10,445 nt of DNA from JAUVYV01 sp964394625 (GTDB taxonomy: Bacteria; Planctomycetota; Phycisphaerae; Sedimentisphaerales; Anaerobacaceae), in the NCBI GenBank assembly GCA_964394625.1, contig CAYMYK010000102.1:1-10445 (forward strand). The letters are read 5' to 3'. Both the position numbers and the translations under genes were made by a program. Within the stretch, counting starts at the first letter, position 1; every line of letters begins with the position of its first letter. The notes beneath the pieces were generated by a model, which was not told the origin of the DNA, searched no databases, and was given only the letters and a program-made list of their open reading frames with translations. Shown in pieces: positions 6,923-10,445 of the stretch.

Positions 6923-8590
6923 TCAGATGCAGTTGGGGTCGTTCGGGTCGGAACAATCCAGCCAGGTCGCGGCGAAGGAAGCAAAATCTTTGAAATCGAC
7001 CTTGCAGTCCTTGTTGACATCGCCTGCCAGATACACGGTTCCCGGGTCGCCGCATTTTTCGGGCGGTGGGAAGCTGAAGTCCTGTGCCCTGGGATATGGA
7101 AGTAGTCCATTACCCGTAAAGTCAACGCTTATCGGTGCGATTGGCATCCACATTGGCTCGATGACGGGATAGACGTACCACCAGTTGTCGAAGCTCATAA
7201 GCCCGTCATCCTCGAGGAATGCGTAGCTGTGTCCGAATCTAAAGTTGCCGGCCCAGTAGCCGGTCTGCGGCGGCGAATCGAACTCAAAGAGATGGTGCTC
7301 CGGGTCCTCGGGCTTGTAGTATTCGTAGAGCAGCCGGCAGGAGCCGATAATCGGCCCGGGAGCGCCTCCGGCATCTTCAAATATCTCAAAGGCGCCGATG
7401 ACATAACCGCCTGTGGCATTGGAATCGGGCGGCGCTCCGAGCAGGCCCGTGCTCATTCGCCAGCCGAGGTCGGGCACCGCTAAAAATGGTGTGGGGGTAA
7501 AGTAAACGCTGCTATAGACTATCGGCGGAAAGAGTCCGACTCCGGGTGGGCACGAGATGTTCATCTGGGTGGTAATTGTGACCATAGCACCTTGCGGAAC
7601 GGGATTGTCGCTGAGGTCCCAATCGACCGTAAGCTCGTTCGGCGGGTTGGCATTTTCAACGATGGCCGGTGCGTTGTTCGTGTCCCAGTCGATGTACGTT
7701 CTGTAGCCGTATGTCGTCTTTGACCCGGCCTTGTAGTGCAGGTCGGTGGCATTGAAGCCGGCTCTTCTCTGGAGTATCTGATAAGTATCTGTTACAGTTC
7801 GCGTTATGCCTATTCCGGCTCCCTGGGTGATGTCCACAAAGTCAGGGATGTTGCTCAGGACGACGACGTTGTCGATGTAACGGTGGTTGTTCTGGTAGTT
7901 GTAGTTTATGTACCAGCCGTTGCCGTAATCTGTTCCGCCGGGATTGGGGTTGTTGTAATCGTCGTACCGGTAGGTCTGGATGGCCTGGCTGGCATCGGCG
8001 TAATCGGAGTCGGCAATCTTGACCTCGTTCGGATTGGCGACAAGCAGGGCGCCGCCGCCGCTGTCGCCCCATACAGTGATGGCGTGTCCCCAGACTCCCG
8101 GCCTGTAGATACTCAGGCGGGCCACACGCTCAAATCTTAACTGATTACCGAGCCACTTCGGCATATAATCGGCCTGCCAGGGGTCCCTGTCTCTCTTGCA
8201 GTTCGGCTCACCGTAGAGATAAACGTACTTGTAGGGATTTGTTTTTTTCCAGGTGTTATAACTTGAGCTAAGCCAGTCTCGCAGCGCCTCGTCGGCCCAG
8301 CCGCAGTCGTTGCAGTCCTCGATGTGAGTACAGATTTCAGTGTAGATTTCATCGGCTCTTTCCTGGACGGTGTTGCCGTCGCCATAACCGGCGCCGGCCA
8401 GCATGTTTGAGGCGGCGGCAACCCAGCAGGTGGGGCTGCCGATATCGCCGTGCTCGGCTTTGTCAACGTCCGGCGGATTGGTCGTCTTGAGCCAGTCGCC
8501 GGCGAGCGAGCCGGCCAGCAGCAAAACCGGCAGTGTGGCCGCAGCAAGGCAGACAGCGCCTTTTTTGAGAAAATATGGTAAGTTTTTCAT
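6923..8590 (-). CDS. Exported IdeS-like cysteine peptidase candidate with dockerin-like C-terminal tag
   Basis: A 555-residue secreted protein. A Sec signal (hydrophobic 11-29) probably ends at SLA-GD (30/31). The N-terminal domain (about 31-248) has GSPTCWVAAASNMLAGAGYG (51-70), GVWGHAITVWGD (165-176) and NEVKIADSDYAD (188-199). This Cys ... GHAxTxWG ... DSD order is that of papain-fold IdeS/Mac-type peptidases, with C55 as nucleophile, H169 as base and D194 or D196 as third residue (family-based inference). Residues 249-510 form a beta-rich region of unknown role. Positions 523-545 hold one calcium-loop-like repeat, GDVNKDCKVDFKDF, with D524, N526, D528, D532 and D535, then a Cys-rich end (DCSDPNDPNC). 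Normal dockerins have two such repeats. The start is the ATG at 8590, placed by a perfect AAGGAGG; a TTG at 8611 lies upstream of that site. It is transcribed alone, from the structured leader at 8591-8729. Confidence 0.8.
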   Translation of the reverse strand: MKNLPYFLKKGAVCLAAATLPVLLLAGSLAGDWLKTTNPPDVDKAEHGDIGSPTCWVAAASNMLAGAGYGDGNTVQERADEIYTEICTHIEDCNDCGWADEALRDWLSSSYNTWKKTNPYKYVYLYGEPNCKRDRDPWQADYMPKWLGNQLRFERVARLSIYRPGVWGHAITVWGDSGGGALLVANPNEVKIADSDYADASQAIQTYRYDDYNNPNPGGTDYGNGWYINYNYQNNHRYIDNVVVLSNIPDFVDITQGAGIGITRTVTDTYQILQRRAGFNATDLHYKAGSKTTYGYRTYIDWDTNNAPAIVENANPPNELTVDWDLSDNPVPQGAMVTITTQMNISCPPGVGLFPPIVYSSVYFTPTPFLAVPDLGWRMSTGLLGAPPDSNATGGYVIGAFEIFEDAGGAPGPIIGSCRLLYEYYKPEDPEHHLFEFDSPPQTGYWAGNFRFGHSYAFLEDDGLMSFDNWWYVYPVIEPMWMPIAPISVDFTGNGLLPYPRAQDFSFPPPEKCGDPGTVYLAGDVNKDCKVDFKDFASFAATWLDCSDPNDPNCI

Positions 8591-8729
8591 AACTTTCCTC
8601 CTTCCCGACAAATAACTTAGGTTGTAGGGTTTATGATTTCTACCCTGAAGCGTGGAACGATGGGAGGGCGGAAACTAATCACCAGCCGGGGCACACTCGG
8701 TGTCCTCCCAGGTTCCGTCCGATGGTGCT
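8591..8729 (-). promoter_or_regulatory. Structured 5' leader RNA with pseudoknot, candidate cis-regulator
   Basis: From the predicted start at 8729 the leader is about 139 nt on the - strand. GGAAC (8716-8712) pairs with GUUCC (8658-8654), and UGGGAGG (8710-8704) with CCUCCCA (8667-8661), stacking a 12-bp interrupted stem. Inside it, ACAC/GUGU (8703-8693) makes a small hairpin. Loop bases UGGUG (8684-8680) can pair with CACCA at the very 5' end (8727-8723), forming a pseudoknot. A second hairpin, AGGGU/ACCCU, lies near 8625-8648. The perfect ribosome site is at 8603-8597. I cannot match this to a known riboswitch class from memory. Base pairing is seen by eye; regulation is inference. Confidence 0.45.
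8597..8603 (-). promoter_or_regulatory. Perfect Shine-Dalgarno deciding the peptidase start
   Basis: AAGGAGG on the - strand lies six bases before the ATG at 8590. It falls inside the extension that a TTG start at 8611 would create, so translation should begin at 8590. Confidence 0.85.
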
Positions 8730-8736
8730 AAGAATA

Positions 8737-8765
8737 ATTATAACCCGCAGGCCGGAGCAAATCAA
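8737..8765 (-). promoter_or_regulatory. Sigma70-type promoter of the peptidase gene
   Basis: On the - strand TTGATT (8765-8760) and a perfect TATAAT (8742-8737) are separated by exactly 17 bases. The predicted start is A at about 8729, directly at the 5' end of the structured leader, so the pseudoknot strand CACCA would be the first bases of the RNA. Confidence 0.65.
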
Positions 8766-8926
8766 GCAGATTCCTCGAGAAAACCGCCGTTCAAGTGGAT
8801 AAAATTGCAGACAATAAAACCTTGACAATGGCATGAGATGCAAATAGAGTAGCGGCTTTCTTGTCGTAAAAAACGGTGTAAAGAGGTTAAACCTGCGTTT
8901 TCAGTATTAAAAAAGGAGATTTAGCA
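8766..8926. other. Divergent control region between the peptidase gene and gap
   Basis: The gap between the two divergent genes is 336 bases. Apart from the leftward promoter and leader (8591-8765), it holds the rightward gap promoter at 8822-8850 and the gap leader up to 8926. The two -35 boxes are about 57 bases apart, leaving room for a shared regulator, but I see no clear operator palindrome between them. Confidence 0.45.
8822..8850 (+). promoter_or_regulatory. Sigma70-type promoter of the gap-pgk operon
   Basis: A perfect -35 TTGACA (8822-8827) is followed, 17 bases on, by TAGAGT (8845-8850; 4 of 6 matches). The start would be near 8857, leaving a leader of about 70 nt before the gap ATG at 8927. 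Confidence 0.6.
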
Positions 8927-9940
8927 ATGGCAACAAAGGTTGCAATCAACGGATTTGGTCGAATCGGCAGGGCAATAGCGAGGATAATCGCCTCGCGAAA
9001 TGGCGAGCTGGAGCTTGTGGCGATAAACGACCTTGCCGACGCCAAGAGCTTGGCGCATCTTTTCAAGTATGACACGGTAATGGGCAGATGGGAAGGCACA
9101 ATCGAGGCGGGCGACGGTGAGTTAGTGATAAACGGCAAGAGCGTGAAGGTGCTGAGTGTCAGAAATCCCGCTGAGCTGCCCTGGAAGGATATGGGCGTGA
9201 AGATTGTGGTCGAGTCAACGGGCATCTTCCGCACAAAGGACTCACCGAAGGGCGGCTACGGCGACCATCTCAGAGCCGGTGCGGAAAAGGTGGTGCTGAC
9301 GGTGCCTGCAAAGGACGAGATTGACGCGACAATCGTGCTCGGCGTCAACGATGAAAAATTGACGCCGGACGTGCAGTGCGTATCGAACGCAAGCTGCACG
9401 ACCAACTGCCTCGCTCCCATCTCGAAGGTTCTGAATGATTCTTTCGGGATTGAGCAGGGACTTATGACAACGATTCACTCCTACACGAACGACCAGAACG
9501 TGGCGGATATGATTCATAAGGACCTTCGCAGGGCGCGGGCCGCCGCCTGCAACATAATTCCGACGACCACCGGGGCGGCCAAGGCCATCGGCAAGGTGAT
9601 ACCGGCAATTGACGGCAAATTGGACGGTTTTGCGATTCGTGTTCCGACGCCGGTGGGCAGCATTGTTGATTTGGTAGTAAATGTGAGCAAGGATGTTACC
9701 GTCGAGAGCGTAAATGCCGCGATGAAGGCCGCTGCCGAAGGGCCGATGAAGGGGATTTTGGTTTACTGCGATGAGCCGATAGTGAGCAGTGACGTCATCA
9801 AGGACCCCGCTTCGAGCATCTTTGACTCGCTGTGCACAATAGTCATCGGCAAAATGGTAAAGGTGGTGAGCTGGTACGACAATGAGTGGGGCTACTCGAA
9901 CCGCACGGTCGATATTATGGAACGGCTTGTGAAGATGTAA
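8927..9940 (+). CDS. gap: Glyceraldehyde-3-phosphate dehydrogenase, type I
   Basis: This cytoplasmic glycolytic enzyme oxidises glyceraldehyde 3-phosphate with NAD and phosphate to 1,3-bisphosphoglycerate. INGFGRIGR (7-15) is the dinucleotide-binding turn, and AINDLAD (33-39) carries Asp35, which favours NAD over NADP. ASCTTNCLAP (155-164) holds the catalytic Cys157, and TTIHSYTNDQ (181-190) holds His184. RRARAAACNIIPTTTGAAKA (201-220) and RVPTPVGSIVDL follow, and WYDNEWGYSNR near the end is the classic C-terminal signature. The length, 337 residues, is normal. AAGGAG at 8913-8918 lies eight bases before the ATG. The gene has its own promoter (8822-8850) and is followed 16 bases later by pgk, the next enzyme in the pathway, so the two form an operon. 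Nothing unusual is seen. Confidence 0.97.
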   Translation: MATKVAINGFGRIGRAIARIIASRNGELELVAINDLADAKSLAHLFKYDTVMGRWEGTIEAGDGELVINGKSVKVLSVRNPAELPWKDMGVKIVVESTGIFRTKDSPKGGYGDHLRAGAEKVVLTVPAKDEIDATIVLGVNDEKLTPDVQCVSNASCTTNCLAPISKVLNDSFGIEQGLMTTIHSYTNDQNVADMIHKDLRRARAAACNIIPTTTGAAKAIGKVIPAIDGKLDGFAIRVPTPVGSIVDLVVNVSKDVTVESVNAAMKAAAEGPMKGILVYCDEPIVSSDVIKDPASSIFDSLCTIVIGKMVKVVSWYDNEWGYSNRTVDIMERLVKM

Positions 9941-9956
9941 AAATCAGGAAAGTGCA

Positions 9957-10445
9957 ATGGCAAAGAAAACGGTTGCGGATATCGACGTCAGGGACAAGAA
10001 GGTGCTGATGCGGTGCGATTTTAACGTGCCGTTAGATGAGGACTGCAATATCACGAGCGATGACCGAATCGTCAAGGCCCTGCCGACAATCAAGTACATA
10101 TTAGACAATGGCGGGGCACTGATACTTATGAGCCACCTGGGCAGGCCCAGCGGACAGCGCGACGACAAGCTGTCGCTGGCGCCCGTGGCGGGCCGGCTGT
10201 CGCAGCTTCTGGGCAGGCAGGTCATCTTTGCGGATGACTGCATCGGCGACGACGTCAAAGCCAAAGCAAAGTCACTGAACGCCGGCGACGTGATGCTGCT
10301 CGAGAACCTGCGTTTCCACAAAGAAGAAACGATAAAGGACAAGGCAGCGAAGGAAGATACCCAGCTTCGCGAGGCGAAGGACAAGTTCGCCGCCGAGCTG
10401 GCCGGGCCGGCGGACGTCTATGTTGACGACGCCTTCGGGACAGCA
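9957..10445 (+). CDS. pgk: Phosphoglycerate kinase, 5' part (cut by window end)
   Basis: The first 163 codons of the enzyme that transfers phosphate from 1,3-bisphosphoglycerate to ADP. The reading frame is open to the window end, so the C-terminal nucleotide-binding domain is missing only because the window stops. The visible N-terminal domain has MRCDFNVPL (18-26, with R19, D21 and N23 for substrate), SHLGRP (59-64), LLENLRFHKEE (114-124, R119) and YVDDAFGTA (155-163). Residues about 125-150 form a charged insert (KDKAAKED ... REAKDKFAAELAG) longer than in many bacteria and, as I remember, usual in planctomycetes. AGGA at 9946-9949 lies seven bases before the ATG, and the gap stop is 16 bases upstream, so the two genes are translated from one transcript. 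Confidence 0.95.
   Translation, partial: MAKKTVADIDVRDKKVLMRCDFNVPLDEDCNITSDDRIVKALPTIKYILDNGGALILMSHLGRPSGQRDDKLSLAPVAGRLSQLLGRQVIFADDCIGDDVKAKAKSLNAGDVMLLENLRFHKEETIKDKAAKEDTQLREAKDKFAAELAGPADVYVDDAFGTA

Noticed and set aside
8591..8611. TTG start at 8611 for the peptidase gene
   Set aside because: The extension would contain the perfect AAGGAGG itself, and the ATG at 8590 starts a normal signal peptide.
8591..8729. Known riboswitch classes (cobalamin, SAM, glycine, fluoride, THF, c-di-GMP, SAH) and SRP RNA
   Set aside because: The conserved core sequences that I remember for these are absent from both strands. A covariance-model scan is needed to exclude remote variants.

Overview
The window looks like chromosomal DNA of a planctomycete, most likely a member of the Phycisphaerae (Sedimentisphaerales-like). 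This rests on family knowledge, not a database search. The clues are a secreted protein ending in the Cys-Asp-rich single dockerin-like tag common in that class, a phosphoglycerate kinase with the extra charged segment I associate with planctomycetes, and a Tat-exported sulfatase. No mobile element, CRISPR array, tRNA or rRNA was seen, and the gene content is mostly housekeeping plus exported proteins.

Layout from left to right: a gene-poor, G-poor stretch (1-324) ends in a promoter and leader for a 68-residue Cys-rich protein (325-531, +). Converging on it is a divergent, enlarged RNase HII-like protein (574-1533, -). Running to the right are a lipoprotein with TPR-like helices (1804-2601), a short hairpin, the tRNA(Ile)-lysidine synthase gene tilS (2679-4115) and, 17 bp later, a sulfatase resembling heparan N-sulfatase (4133-5641). 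A three-repeat exported beta-rich protein follows (5827-6825). It ends at a strong bidirectional terminator (6860-6895) shared with a convergent gene (6923-8590, -), which encodes an exported papain-like (IdeS-like) cysteine peptidase candidate carrying the dockerin-like tag.

The 336-bp gap at 8591-8926 holds two divergent sigma70-type promoters. The leftward one would start an RNA of about 139 nt that can fold into a long hairpin with a 5-bp pseudoknot just before the peptidase gene; this is the best candidate for an undescribed regulatory element. The rightward promoter drives the glycolytic pair gap (8927-9940) and pgk (9957 to the window end, incomplete).

Functionally, gap-pgk form a glycolytic operon, and tilS and the RNase HII-like gene serve tRNA decoding and probably RNA:DNA hybrid removal. 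The sulfatase, repeat protein, lipoprotein and peptidase are envelope or extracellular proteins, consistent with a polymer-degrading, particle-associated lifestyle (inference).
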